Source of the DNA: Cerasicoccus frondis
Lineage (GTDB): Bacteria; Verrucomicrobiota; Verrucomicrobiia; Opitutales; Cerasicoccaceae
Direction: 5' to 3'
Assembly: GCA_031296915.1 (NCBI GenBank)
Contig: JAVDPC010000009.1
Location: 1 to 64,000, forward strand
DNA: 64,000 bases
Positions 21,551 through 30,500 of this stretch are shown in pieces. How positions within the stretch are numbered: position 1 is the first letter of the stretch; the number at the start of each line of letters is the position of its first letter. The notes beneath the pieces were generated by a model, which saw only the letters and a program-made list of their open reading frames with translations, had not been told where the DNA came from and searched no databases. The position numbers and the translations under genes are program-made.

Positions 21551-21581
21551 AAAGCCCTCGGCATTTCGCCGGGGGCTTTTT
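21551..21581 (+). terminator. Rho-independent terminator after groEL
   Basis: AAAGCCCTCGGC / GCCGGGGGCTTT stem (one mismatch) around ATTTC, followed by TT and a T-rich end. It is 55 bp downstream of the groEL stop. Confidence 0.92.
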
Positions 21582-21891
21582 CTATGCCCCCCTAATCCAG
21601 GCTTTAATTCTTCCGTATAGTAGAGGGGTATGAATAAGTAATCCAGCGCCAGTTCGCTTAACCTAAGACCGGTATTCAAGCCTGACCAGTTGCCGATGAA
21701 CCGGCGTCACTGTGGACTGCATTCTGCAAGATTCAAAAAAGGCGGCTCGTGCAATTCGTATAAAAAATTTCTCACATCGGTATAACAACATAGTAAAAAC
21801 GAGCCCATAAATCATTGATTTTTCGACATTTATATAAACATCAAACCAGACTTTGCGTTAAATGGCACATAGAATGCAAATGACAATGCGT
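21582..21891. other. Intergenic region before opgG
   Basis: About 300 bp without a gene. It becomes AT-rich toward opgG (ATTGATTTTTCGACATTTATATAAAC near 21815-21840) and probably holds the opgG promoter. No clear regulatory box, RNA motif or repeat was found. Confidence 0.5.
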
Positions 21892-23448
21892 ATGAAAAAT
21901 CTGTTGTTCGCTATCAGCACGTCAGCCATCTGTCTGACCACTCTCGGGTATGACCGGGTCACGGTTGACATGGACTTTGTCAGCGACCTCGCTCAGCAAA
22001 AAGCACAGGCGGAGTACGCGGAAGATGCACCCGAGCTGCCGCCCGCGCTGCAGCAGTTAACCTATGATAACTACCGTAACATCCGCTTCCGCAACAGCGA
22101 GGCGCTGTGGATCGGTCAGGACTACGATTTCGTCGTCGAGTTTTTCCATCTCGGCTACATCTACCACGACCCAGTCTTGGTCTATGAAACCACGGATACC
22201 CATCTGCAGCAGGTGCCATTTTCACGAAGTTTCTTTAACTACGACGACTCTTCAATGATGCCTTATGAGGCCCCGGATAACATCGGCTTTGCCGGAGTGC
22301 GCATCCGCTACCCGCTTAACATGCCTCAAGTCCGCGACGACTTAATTGTCTTTCAAGGCGCCTCGTATTTTCGCGCATTGGGCAAAGGGAATTCATACGG
22401 ACTCTCTGCCCGCGGGCTTGGCCAAGGCATTGGTCAAGAGAACGAGAAATTTCCGCACTTCACCCGCATCTGGCTCAAAAAGCCCACCGAAGCAAACGCC
22501 GAAAGCCTGACTGTCTATGCACTGCTGGAAGGCGAAACCGTTACCGGCGCCTATGAGTTCACCCTCACGCCAGGTGATGAAACCAACGTCGTCGTTCGAA
22601 GCCGAATTTATCCGCGAAGTGAAGCCGAACGTCTCTGCTTTGCGCCACTGACCAGCATGTATTACTTTGGCGAAAACAGTGAGTTTCCCGTCGATGACTG
22701 GCGCCCCGAAGTCCACGACTCAGACGGGCTGCTCATTGCCAATAGCAAAGAATGGTTGTGGCGACCCATTCAGAACCCAACCAAGATTCAGCACCAAAGC
22801 TTTCCCGTCGACAAGCTACGCGGTTTCGGCCTGCTGCAGCGTGACCGCCGCTTCACCTCTTACGAAGACCTCGAAGCCAACTATGAACGGCGCCCCAGCG
22901 TGTGGATCACCCCCGAGGGCAAGTGGCCCGCCGGTAGCGTGACCCTCGTCGAAATGCCTACGCCCAATGAAACCGAAGACAACATCAACGCCTATTGGGT
23001 GCCAAGCGAGCCGCCCGCCGTCGGCCAATTTTACGAGCTCAATTACCGCATGACCTGGCGCTCCTCGGAACCGAATCGCGCTGTTGCAAACGTCGTCGAA
23101 ACACGCATCGGTCAGAAGACGCTCGACCCCGACGCCACCTCGTTCGCCATCGAATTCACCCCGCCAAAAGGCTTTGAAGTGGATAAGCTTGGCGAATATT
23201 CCGTGGCGTTTGAATCTGACGGAGCCCCTGTCAAAACCGAGCCGCAACTACGCTACAACAAGGCGGAAAATTGCGTGCGCGCCTACTTTGACCTCAGCCG
23301 GAACACCACGGCCTCACACCACCTCTCGCTTACCCTACTCCAAAACAACCAGCCCGTGTCTGAAACCTGGGCCTACCTCTGGAAACCATTCAAGGCAAAT
23401 GAACATGTCTCATCCAACCAGAGAACTCACTTTTCGCAAAATCAGTGA
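21892..23448 (+). CDS. opgG: Periplasmic glucan biosynthesis protein OpgG (MdoG)
   Basis: Periplasmic protein required for synthesis of osmoregulated periplasmic glucans, 518 aa with a signal peptide (MKNLLFAISTSAICLTTLGY). Landmarks: VSDLAQQKAQAEY, LTYDNYRNIRFR, the catalytic-like block ASYFRALGKGNSYGLSARGL, LTSMYYFGENSE, RPEVHDSDGLLIAN, and RGFGLLQRDRRFTSYEDLEANYERRPSVW, all highly typical of MdoG. Several in-frame ATGs lie upstream (21862, 21874, 21880, 21886); the one at 21892 gives a standard signal peptide. The gene overlaps by 44 bp the small ORF that precedes opgH, so the three genes are one transcription unit. Confidence 0.94.
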   Translation: MKNLLFAISTSAICLTTLGYDRVTVDMDFVSDLAQQKAQAEYAEDAPELPPALQQLTYDNYRNIRFRNSEALWIGQDYDFVVEFFHLGYIYHDPVLVYETTDTHLQQVPFSRSFFNYDDSSMMPYEAPDNIGFAGVRIRYPLNMPQVRDDLIVFQGASYFRALGKGNSYGLSARGLGQGIGQENEKFPHFTRIWLKKPTEANAESLTVYALLEGETVTGAYEFTLTPGDETNVVVRSRIYPRSEAERLCFAPLTSMYYFGENSEFPVDDWRPEVHDSDGLLIANSKEWLWRPIQNPTKIQHQSFPVDKLRGFGLLQRDRRFTSYEDLEANYERRPSVWITPEGKWPAGSVTLVEMPTPNETEDNINAYWVPSEPPAVGQFYELNYRMTWRSSEPNRAVANVVETRIGQKTLDPDATSFAIEFTPPKGFEVDKLGEYSVAFESDGAPVKTEPQLRYNKAENCVRAYFDLSRNTTASHHLSLTLLQNNQPVSETWAYLWKPFKANEHVSSNQRTHFSQNQ

Positions 23449-23941
23449 CCGACTGCGCGCCTACGGCGTCGATCAACTTTCGGTTCGCTTTGAGCTCACG
23501 CAATCAATTTTGCAGGAAGCGCAAAGCATGGGCGATGACGAAGAACTGATGGCTAACGCCTGCAAGGTTTTCAATCGCCGACAGGAACAAATAACCGACA
23601 ACATACGCCGCCAAGCTGGCCTTCCCAAGAACGCCCAGGGCTATGCTCAAGCTATTCTGATTTTACAGCAAACCGATGTGAACGCAGTCTGGTCCGCCGC
23701 TATCGAATCACCGGACAGCCTGCACCGCCTGCTCGCGAAAATCCCGTTGGCGCCGCCGATCATCGCGGGCCCTGCTCTCTCGCGCAGCACGCTCGGGCCT
23801 CCGCAAATCGATTTCGGCGCGATTGAGGAAACAACGAACACGACACTGGCCATGCTCAATCGCTGGCCCAAAGTTCGCTTTGCCGGCTTCCTCACAATAT
23901 TGGCTGGCATCACGGCATTCATCGTAACCACTGCTCGCTAA
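23405..23941 (+). CDS. Small C-terminally anchored protein between opgG and opgH
   Basis: A 178-aa protein in the +1 frame relative to opgG. The N-terminal two thirds is polar and helical (LTFRKISDRLRAYGVDQLSV, NACKVFNRRQEQITDNIRRQ). It ends in one membrane helix, VRFAGFLTILAGITAFIVTTAR, which lies at the very end, two bases before the opgH start. The start overlaps opgG by 44 bp, and a start further upstream would run through opgG. E. coli OpgH has a cytosolic extension of about 140 residues ahead of its first membrane helix; OpgH here lacks it, so this gene may supply a comparable role as a separate subunit. That idea rests on size and position, not on sequence similarity. Confidence 0.7.
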   Translation: MSHPTRELTFRKISDRLRAYGVDQLSVRFELTQSILQEAQSMGDDEELMANACKVFNRRQEQITDNIRRQAGLPKNAQGYAQAILILQQTDVNAVWSAAIESPDSLHRLLAKIPLAPPIIAGPALSRSTLGPPQIDFGAIEETTNTTLAMLNRWPKVRFAGFLTILAGITAFIVTTAR

Positions 23942-23942
23942 G

Positions 23943-26069
23943 ATGAACTCAAGCTACTGGAAAAAAATCAGCGAGGCGCGCCGCCTCTATTTCATGTCTG
24001 GCGTTGCGGCCACGACATTGCTCGGCGTCCTATTGTTTGCCGATCTACTTTGGCGCTTGCCGTATAACAACGCCAAATGGGTGCTGCTCACGATTTTTAC
24101 GATGCTCTTTGCGAACCTCTCGTTCGGCTTTGTCCAGGCAGTCGCGGGGTTCATTTGCCTGCTCAAACGCAATGACCAGTTGCGCATTTCCGAGCTGCAC
24201 AAGCAGTTTGAAAACCAGCCATTGAACTCGCGCACCGCCCTACTCTTTCCGATCTACAATGAGGATCCAGATAGCGTTACGGCCAACATCGCCACGACCT
24301 ATGAGGCACTTGAGAAAGCTGGCGCGCTGGCGCACTACGACTTCTTTATGCTCAGTGACACCACTCAGTCCAACAACTGGATTGAGGAAGAAGCCGCGTG
24401 GCTGAAAACCGTACAAAAGCTCAACGCCCACGGTAAAATTTTCTATCGCAAACGGCGCGATAACCTGAATCAGAAATCTGGCAACGTGGCGGATTTCCTC
24501 CGCCGCTGGGGCAAGCCCTACGACTTCTTTATTTGCTACGATGCGGACAGCCTCATGACGGCCGATACGCTCCTGCGCATCACCCGCATCATGGAGCATA
24601 CGCCCAGCCTCGGCATTCTCCAAACCATGCCCAGACTTTGCAATGCAAAGTCTATGTTCGCGCGGCTGCAGCAGTTTGGCAATCGCCTGCAAGGCATGAT
24701 CGGCGGCGCTGGTCTTAACTTCTGGCAACAGAGCGAAGGCAACTACTGGGGGCACAACGCGATCATCCGCACCGAAGCCTTCACCAAGTTCTGTAACCTA
24801 CCGGAATTACCCGGCGCGCGCCCACTCGGCGGCCGCGTGATGAGCCATGACTTCGTGGAGGCCGCACTCATGCGCAAGGCCGGCCTGCAAGTGTGGCTCG
24901 CTTATGATTACGAAGGGACTTATGAGGAAATGCCGCCGAGCATACCGGACTTTGCCATGCGTGACCGGCGTTGGAGTCAGGGTAATCTACAGCACACCTG
25001 GATCATGCTCTTCGGCGACATTCCATTGGTCAACCGCGTGCACATGTTCAACGGCATCATGTCTTACCTCTCCGGGCCGCTATGGTTGATCTTTCTCGTG
25101 CTGACGACCTTGATTTTCTACAGCTGGGAAAACAGTCAACTGACAATGTTTATCGGCGAGTCCTGGCTGCCCTGGATGCCCGAAGACACCAGCGTGCAAG
25201 GTCTGGTCGTGTTCCTGCTGACCATGGCGCTCATCCTCGTGCCCAAGTTTTTTCCGCTCATTCTCTTCCTACGTTATCCGGAAGAGCGCAGAAAGTTTGG
25301 CGGCTTTTTGCGCGCGACATCTTCACTGCTGTTGGAAGTCACGATGTTTACCATTATCGCACCATCGCTGATGCTCTTTCACAGTTCATTCATTGCGGCG
25401 CTTTTCATGGGGCAGCGAGTAAGCTGGAATGCGCAACGCCGCGGTGGAGACGGCATTGGCTGGGCTGAAGCGTTTGCCGTGCAAGGGCCACACACCTTGA
25501 TCGGCGTGATGTGGGGTCTGCTTGCCTGGCACATTTCCCCCACATTGTTCGGCTGGATGTCCCCCGTGCTTATTGGTTGGGTGTTTGCGCCAGTCATCGC
25601 CGTGTGGACCAGCAAGGAGTCCGTTGGCGAATGGTTTGCGCGCCAGGGCTTGTTGCTCAGCCCGGAAGACATCGCCCCCCCCGCAGAAGTAAGAATCATG
25701 CGCACGAAGCTGTCCGAGGTGCATCAAAATCCGCCTCCCATTCCCGAACTTGCGGGAGACTACGGGCTAATCCGCATCGTGATGGACCCCTACCTCAATG
25801 CTCTGCATCAACAGTTCCTGCGTGAGCGCGACTACCAACCCGAGGACATCCGCGACGACTTGGCAGACATTCGAAAACGCCTCCTCAGTGAGGGCGCGCC
25901 TGCCCTCTCATCAGACGATAAACTACGCCTGATGTATGACTTGCCCAGCGTGCGCTCACTCCACCAGGAGTTGTGGGACAGTCCGACGGAGCAACTCTCA
26001 AAATGGTGGCGCCTGGCCCTGAGCCGCTACAACCGCGAAAGTATGTTCCGCGTAGACCTCTTGCACTAG
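23943..26069 (+). CDS. opgH: Glucan glucosyltransferase OpgH (MdoH)
   Basis: Inner-membrane GT2-family enzyme that polymerises glucose from UDP-glucose into the periplasmic glucan backbone, 708 aa. Two N-terminal helices (20-38, 45-73) precede the cytosolic catalytic domain: TALLFPIYNEDPD, the metal-binding CYDADS (Asp200 and Asp202), YWGHNAIIR, MSHDFVEAALMRKAG (catalytic Asp near 303) and the RDRRWSQGN product-site motif (340-348). About six further helices follow. It is shorter than E. coli OpgH (847 aa), mainly because the N-terminal cytosolic extension is absent. Residues 232-236 (LCNAK) are encoded by a perfect copy of the dispersed palindrome, inserted where relatives have a variable loop. 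Confidence 0.95.
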   Translation: MNSSYWKKISEARRLYFMSGVAATTLLGVLLFADLLWRLPYNNAKWVLLTIFTMLFANLSFGFVQAVAGFICLLKRNDQLRISELHKQFENQPLNSRTALLFPIYNEDPDSVTANIATTYEALEKAGALAHYDFFMLSDTTQSNNWIEEEAAWLKTVQKLNAHGKIFYRKRRDNLNQKSGNVADFLRRWGKPYDFFICYDADSLMTADTLLRITRIMEHTPSLGILQTMPRLCNAKSMFARLQQFGNRLQGMIGGAGLNFWQQSEGNYWGHNAIIRTEAFTKFCNLPELPGARPLGGRVMSHDFVEAALMRKAGLQVWLAYDYEGTYEEMPPSIPDFAMRDRRWSQGNLQHTWIMLFGDIPLVNRVHMFNGIMSYLSGPLWLIFLVLTTLIFYSWENSQLTMFIGESWLPWMPEDTSVQGLVVFLLTMALILVPKFFPLILFLRYPEERRKFGGFLRATSSLLLEVTMFTIIAPSLMLFHSSFIAALFMGQRVSWNAQRRGGDGIGWAEAFAVQGPHTLIGVMWGLLAWHISPTLFGWMSPVLIGWVFAPVIAVWTSKESVGEWFARQGLLLSPEDIAPPAEVRIMRTKLSEVHQNPPPIPELAGDYGLIRIVMDPYLNALHQQFLRERDYQPEDIRDDLADIRKRLLSEGAPALSSDDKLRLMYDLPSVRSLHQELWDSPTEQLSKWWRLALSRYNRESMFRVDLLH
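24633..24653. repeat. Dispersed palindrome, best copy, inside opgH
   Basis: AGACTTTGCA-A-TGCAAAGTCT: perfect 10-bp arms around a single base. It encodes LCNAK within OpgH. Confidence 0.85.
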
Positions 26070-26206
26070 AGCTCCACCTTTTGAAATAGCTTTTTTGCAT
26101 TTTCGAACACACCTGAGGGAGTGTTTCCAGTAGTTTCGACGCACGATAAAAAAACGTGCATTCCTACGCGCATGCCTTCAATGTTCGGCGCTGCAAAGGA
26201 ACGCAT

Positions 26207-26833
26207 ATGCTAATATCCAAAAAGAATAAATTTATCTTTGTGCATATTTTTAAAAATGCAGGCACCAGCATCAATGCTGCATTGCGTCCGTTTGCAATGA
26301 GTCCCTGGCAATGGCAAATTCAAAAAAAACTCAAAGAAGCAAAAGTCCCCTCGCCATTTTACGACCCGCACCCCTTCGACCCGCACAGCAAAGCGTCCGA
26401 AATAATAGATCTAATAGGGCAAGAGACTTTCGATTCGTATTTCTCTTTCGCAATCGTGCGAAACCCATGGGACTGGCAGGTTTCGCTCTACACCTACATG
26501 CTGAAATACGAAACGCACTATCAACATGAATTGGTCAAGAAACTTGGAAGCTTCGAAGAATACATAAAGTGGAGATGCGCCGAAGACGTTCGGTTTCAAA
26601 AGGACTTCATTTATTCGGAAAGCAATGAATTACTCGTAGACTACGTTGGGCGCTTTGAAAATCTGGACGAAGACTTTCAGCAAATTTGCTCACGCATCGG
26701 CGTCACGGCATCGCTTCCCAAACTCAATAAATCCAATGCGAAGCCATACCAGGATTTTTATAATGACAAAACCAGAGAGCTGGTCAGGGATACCTTCAGT
26801 GCAGATATTGAACTGCTCAACTACGAGTTCTGA
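26207..26833 (+). CDS. Sulfotransferase family protein
   Basis: A 208-aa cytosolic protein of the Sulfotransfer_2 type, which uses PAPS as donor. The 5'-phosphosulfate loop is FIFVHIFKNAGTSINAALRPF (residues about 9-29) and the 3'-phosphate-binding segment is SFAIVRNPWDWQVSLYTYM. The C-terminal half (VGRFENLDEDFQQICSRIGV and LNKSNAKPYQDFYNDKTREL) is also typical, including the Y-x-DFYND region. I chose the ATG at 26207 because AAGGA precedes it at 6 bp and it starts directly before the first strand; the ORF itself is open from 26156. Base composition is much more AT-rich than neighbouring genes, suggesting horizontal transfer. Probable role: sulfating a surface polysaccharide. Confidence 0.85.
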   Translation: MLISKKNKFIFVHIFKNAGTSINAALRPFAMSPWQWQIQKKLKEAKVPSPFYDPHPFDPHSKASEIIDLIGQETFDSYFSFAIVRNPWDWQVSLYTYMLKYETHYQHELVKKLGSFEEYIKWRCAEDVRFQKDFIYSESNELLVDYVGRFENLDEDFQQICSRIGVTASLPKLNKSNAKPYQDFYNDKTRELVRDTFSADIELLNYEF

Positions 26834-26855
26834 TTCAGCAATGAGCATAATGCAA

Positions 26856-26886
26856 AAAGCCGCCGAGTCATTAACCCGGCAGCTTT
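26856..26886. terminator. Probable terminator between convergent genes
   Basis: AAAGCCGCCG / CGGCAGCTTT stem with one mismatch and an 11-nt loop, A-rich on one side and T-containing on the other, located between the sulfotransferase and PEP-CTERM genes, which converge. Confidence 0.6.
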
Positions 26887-26897
26887 GCAATACAAAG
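26883..26897. repeat. Copy of dispersed palindrome (one mismatch)
   Basis: CTTTGCAATACAAAG, one base off the consensus, partly overlapping the terminator stem and just before the 3' end of the PEP-CTERM gene. Confidence 0.55.
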
Positions 26898-26908
26898 TAA
26901 CGTTGGGG

Positions 26909-27442
26909 CTACTTGCGTTTTCGCAGCCGCGCAAATGTCAGCATGGCTAAGCCAAGCACCAGAGCATAGGTCGTTGGCTCTGGCACATTGACTGGCAGGC
27001 TGAGTGTTCCCGTCGATATGTTGCCCTCGCTATCCTCGAACTGGATGGCAATGCCCGAGAAAATGTCGGGTTGATACGCATCGTAAGTGATGTCCAAGAA
27101 CTCGCCGTTGAAGTTTGAGCCGAAGTAATCGATGCCGGTGATCATCCCCATGTCAAAAGTGATGAAGGGATCGAGGTCATCAAAGAGGTCGAAGTAAACC
27201 AATTCGCCAGCCGTAAACTGAAAGCCGAGATCGTCGATGACTCCATCGTTGATCGTCAGCGGATTGGTGTCCGCCGTGCCTGCAGTCATACCGTTGTCTT
27301 CCACCACGATAAAACCACTAATCTCTGTGCCCGAAAGCGGGCCGGAATTGAAGCTTCCCGTAATCGAATCAAGCTGGATCAACCCAGCTGTCGCCATCGG
27401 CGCAACCAAGGCAGCCGAAGCTAAAAACAGGATGTTTTTCAT
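26909..27442 (-). CDS. PEP-CTERM sorting domain protein
   Basis: A 177-aa secreted protein with an N-terminal signal peptide (MKNILFLASAALVAPMATAG) and a C-terminal PEP-CTERM tripartite signal: VPEPTTYALVLGLAMLTFA followed by the basic cluster RLRKRK. The PEP box plus membrane helix is recognised by an exosortase, which is expected elsewhere in the genome. The mature domain is a beta-rich sequence with many Asp and Gly residues (NGMTAGTADTNPLTIND, LFDDLDPFITFDMG). Function is unknown; such proteins are often linked to exopolysaccharide. A TTG three codons upstream is possible, but the ATG at 27442 is preferred. Confidence 0.88.
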   Translation of the reverse strand: MKNILFLASAALVAPMATAGLIQLDSITGSFNSGPLSGTEISGFIVVEDNGMTAGTADTNPLTINDGVIDDLGFQFTAGELVYFDLFDDLDPFITFDMGMITGIDYFGSNFNGEFLDITYDAYQPDIFSGIAIQFEDSEGNISTGTLSLPVNVPEPTTYALVLGLAMLTFARLRKRK

Positions 27443-27517
27443 GAGTATCAATATTGAATTTTAAAAGGAAGATGACGGGCCCGCATCGCAGCCAGACCCG
27501 CCATCAAATGATAAGGC

Positions 27518-30500
27518 TTAGATGCCAGACTCGATGCTGTAGAGCGTGACCGTGCCGCTGATTTCGTTGGCGACAGCAATCGTGGCGACGCCCAGCGGAG
27601 AATCTTCAGCAGCAATGAACTCGATGCCTTCCGGGCCGAGGTCGCCGGCTTCTTCCGTGTCCGCGTCGACCGTGTAGTTACGGTTGCTGACGTAGGCGTG
27701 GAAGATCGGCGTGCGCGGATCGGTGACGTCATAGATCATGATGGCGCTCTGGCGCTCAAGGCCGAGGAACGCATAGGTCTTATCGCCAATGGCGCCGACG
27801 GTCAGCGCTTCGGGCTCCACACCCTTGGCGTCCGAGCGAGACTCCAGCGAATCGTTGTCATCATTGCCCGAGTGGAACACCGTGGAAAAGAGCGAAGCGG
27901 TAAACTCGTCGAGGTCGCTGTTGCCATTGGCGCTGGTGCCGCCAACTGCGCGGAAACGTCCGACGACCGGCGCTTCGTAAACCGACATGGAACGCCCACC
28001 AAACACAACCGGTGTATCGATGTCGCCATCGCGGTCGAGGTCGGAAGCAACCAGGTTGATTTCCAGGCGACCGAGTTGGTCATCTTCCTGCAGCGGGATC
28101 AAAACACCGGCCACCGCTGGGTCGAAGACGTAGTCTGTCTCACCGGAATCGCCAATGTCCTTGAAGCGAAGTTCTTCGTAGTCGCGCGCGTCACCTTCGT
28201 TCGCGGTGAGCAGGTAGTTCACGCCGTTGTATTCCACAAACGCGATGGAGTCAGGCTGAGGCAAACCGTAGAGGAACGGCTCAACAGTGACGTTGATCGG
28301 CTCGTTGTCATCACCTTCGTCGCGGTCGCTGGCGTCGAGCGGAATGACCGAGTGGTTAATCGTGCCCAGCGGCAGGATGTTGCGCACCGCGTAACGGTTG
28401 AGGTCGATAATCGCAACCGCGTTGGCTTCCTGCAAGCTGACCCAGGCTGTCTCGCCCGATGGATCAATGGCGATGTATTCCGGCTCAAGGTCTTGTGAGA
28501 CTGTTTCCGCCAAGCCGACATCGATCTGCGTCATGAGGATGCCACGGGCGCGGAGCACGTCTTCGCGACGGTCCCAGCGTTCGAAGGTAACTTCAGTGTG
28601 CGTCGCCACTGCGTAGCTGCCATTGAAGTCGATGATCGAAACCGAGCCCTCTGGATTGTCCTCACCGACCATTTCACCTTCGTTGGCCACGACGAGTTTG
28701 TTGCCGTCCTTGGTGAAGGTGAGCATGTCGGGCAGGTAACCTGCGGTGATCGGGCTGCCAATCATGGTCAACGTTGTCGGGTTGTGTAAGGTCACAACGC
28801 CACGGCCAGCAACGCCGCTTTCGTCGGACCAGGCAATGGCCACCACGTCACCCAAGGGACCACTGAAGGTATCCACGCTGTTGGGCTCAAAATTCGCCTG
28901 CGGCGCAACGATGGAATCCGTCTGCGGCAGCTCGCCACTGGATGGGTCGCTTGCGTCGAGCACACGGACAATAGCCGCGCCTGGAGCGCTGCTGACCACG
29001 AAAAGACGCTGCGAACCAGCGTGGTAGGCTACGATTTCCGCGCCTGCCTCATCGAAGAGACCAGAGTTGAAGGTCGCCACTTTGCTCAAGCGGAGGGCGC
29101 CGGGCGGAGCGGTCGGAATGTCATTGCCCACTGAATCGAAGCGCCAGCCGAGGTTCTGCACACGGGCGTCTTGAGCCGGGTCGAGTTCTGCTTCGCTGTA
29201 GGCCAGCTCAGCCGCGCCGAAGTAAGCGCCGAGGTATTCCTCGATGGCTTCGACTTCGCCAGTCTCGAGATCGACCAAATCGAGGCCCAGCGCCGGGAAC
29301 GGATAACCGTCACCGCCTGTGGCGCCCGGAGTGCCGAAGTTCGCAACACCCGCCAGGAAGTCGAGTGTGACGACCTTGAACTCCTCAGTCTGTGCGCCAC
29401 CGATGAACACGCCGTCTTCGAAAAGCACGCGCGTCACACGGCCATTGAGTCCCATCAGGGCAAACGAACGAATGGAAGCAGGCGTATCGATGCCCTCATC
29501 GTATTCATTGTTCTCGTTCACATCGACCACCGGATAGTAGGCAAACTGCAGACCGCCAACTTGTGGGTAGCGGCCTTCAGTGCGATCACCGAAGCTGCGG
29601 GAAATCGAATACTCAAGGACGTCGAGAATGTCCTGACCGGAGAGCGTGAAGGTCACCAGGCCGTTGTTGAAACGCAGCACGTTGGCAACGTCCAACTCCG
29701 AAATTGCGCCAATGGGTTTGCTCGCCGCAGGGTTTCCTTGAGGCGGTAACAACGCGCCAGTGATGCCATCGACCACACCAATCGGCGTGCGGATGCCGCC
29801 ACCGTTCTTGAAGGAAATCACCACGCTGGAATCAAGCTGCTGCGCCTTCCAGAGGTTGGCGTCGGCGGAGAGATTTCCGAGGTTGGTTTCTTCCGTGCGC
29901 ACACTGCCACGCTCACCGTCGAGGTATTGCGAAGTGTAGCCGTAGATGTTGCCATCTTGTGCGAGCACGATGCCTTCGACTTCATCAACCAACGCCTTGA
30001 CCAATGCGCCGCGGCTGTCGCCAGCAAACGGATCGACGAGGTTGCCCCAAAGGCTTTCCACCATTGCATCCGTGGAAGCAAGCGGACCGTTGATCGTGTC
30101 ATTCAAGTCGGCGACCACGACGAGACCATCCACGTCAAACGGCACATTCAAGCGACCGAGGTAGCTGTATTCACCATCGGTGCTAACGATCAGTGTCGTG
30201 TTGTCGTTCAAGTCCTGCACTTGCACCGGGTAAACATCGTCGGCGACATCACCCACGCGCAGGATGTCGTTGCCATCGGCGAGGAGTGTGTCGGAACCGC
30301 CCGCAATGATCACGTCGACATCGGTCAGCAAGGAAGCAAGTTGCTCTTCGAGCGCGATCTGCTGAAGGTGCGTAACGAGGATCACCTTGTTCACGTCGTC
30401 ACCCGTATCAGCCACGCCGTCCAAACCAAGGAGAACCTGGTCAATGACTGGCTGAAGCTGGCTGGCGAGTAAGGGCATGTCGTTATCCATGGCGCCAGTT

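Noticed and set aside
23084..23404. Upstream extension of the small opg gene
   Set aside because: It lies completely inside opgG in another frame; conserved, plausible protein sequence begins at 23405.
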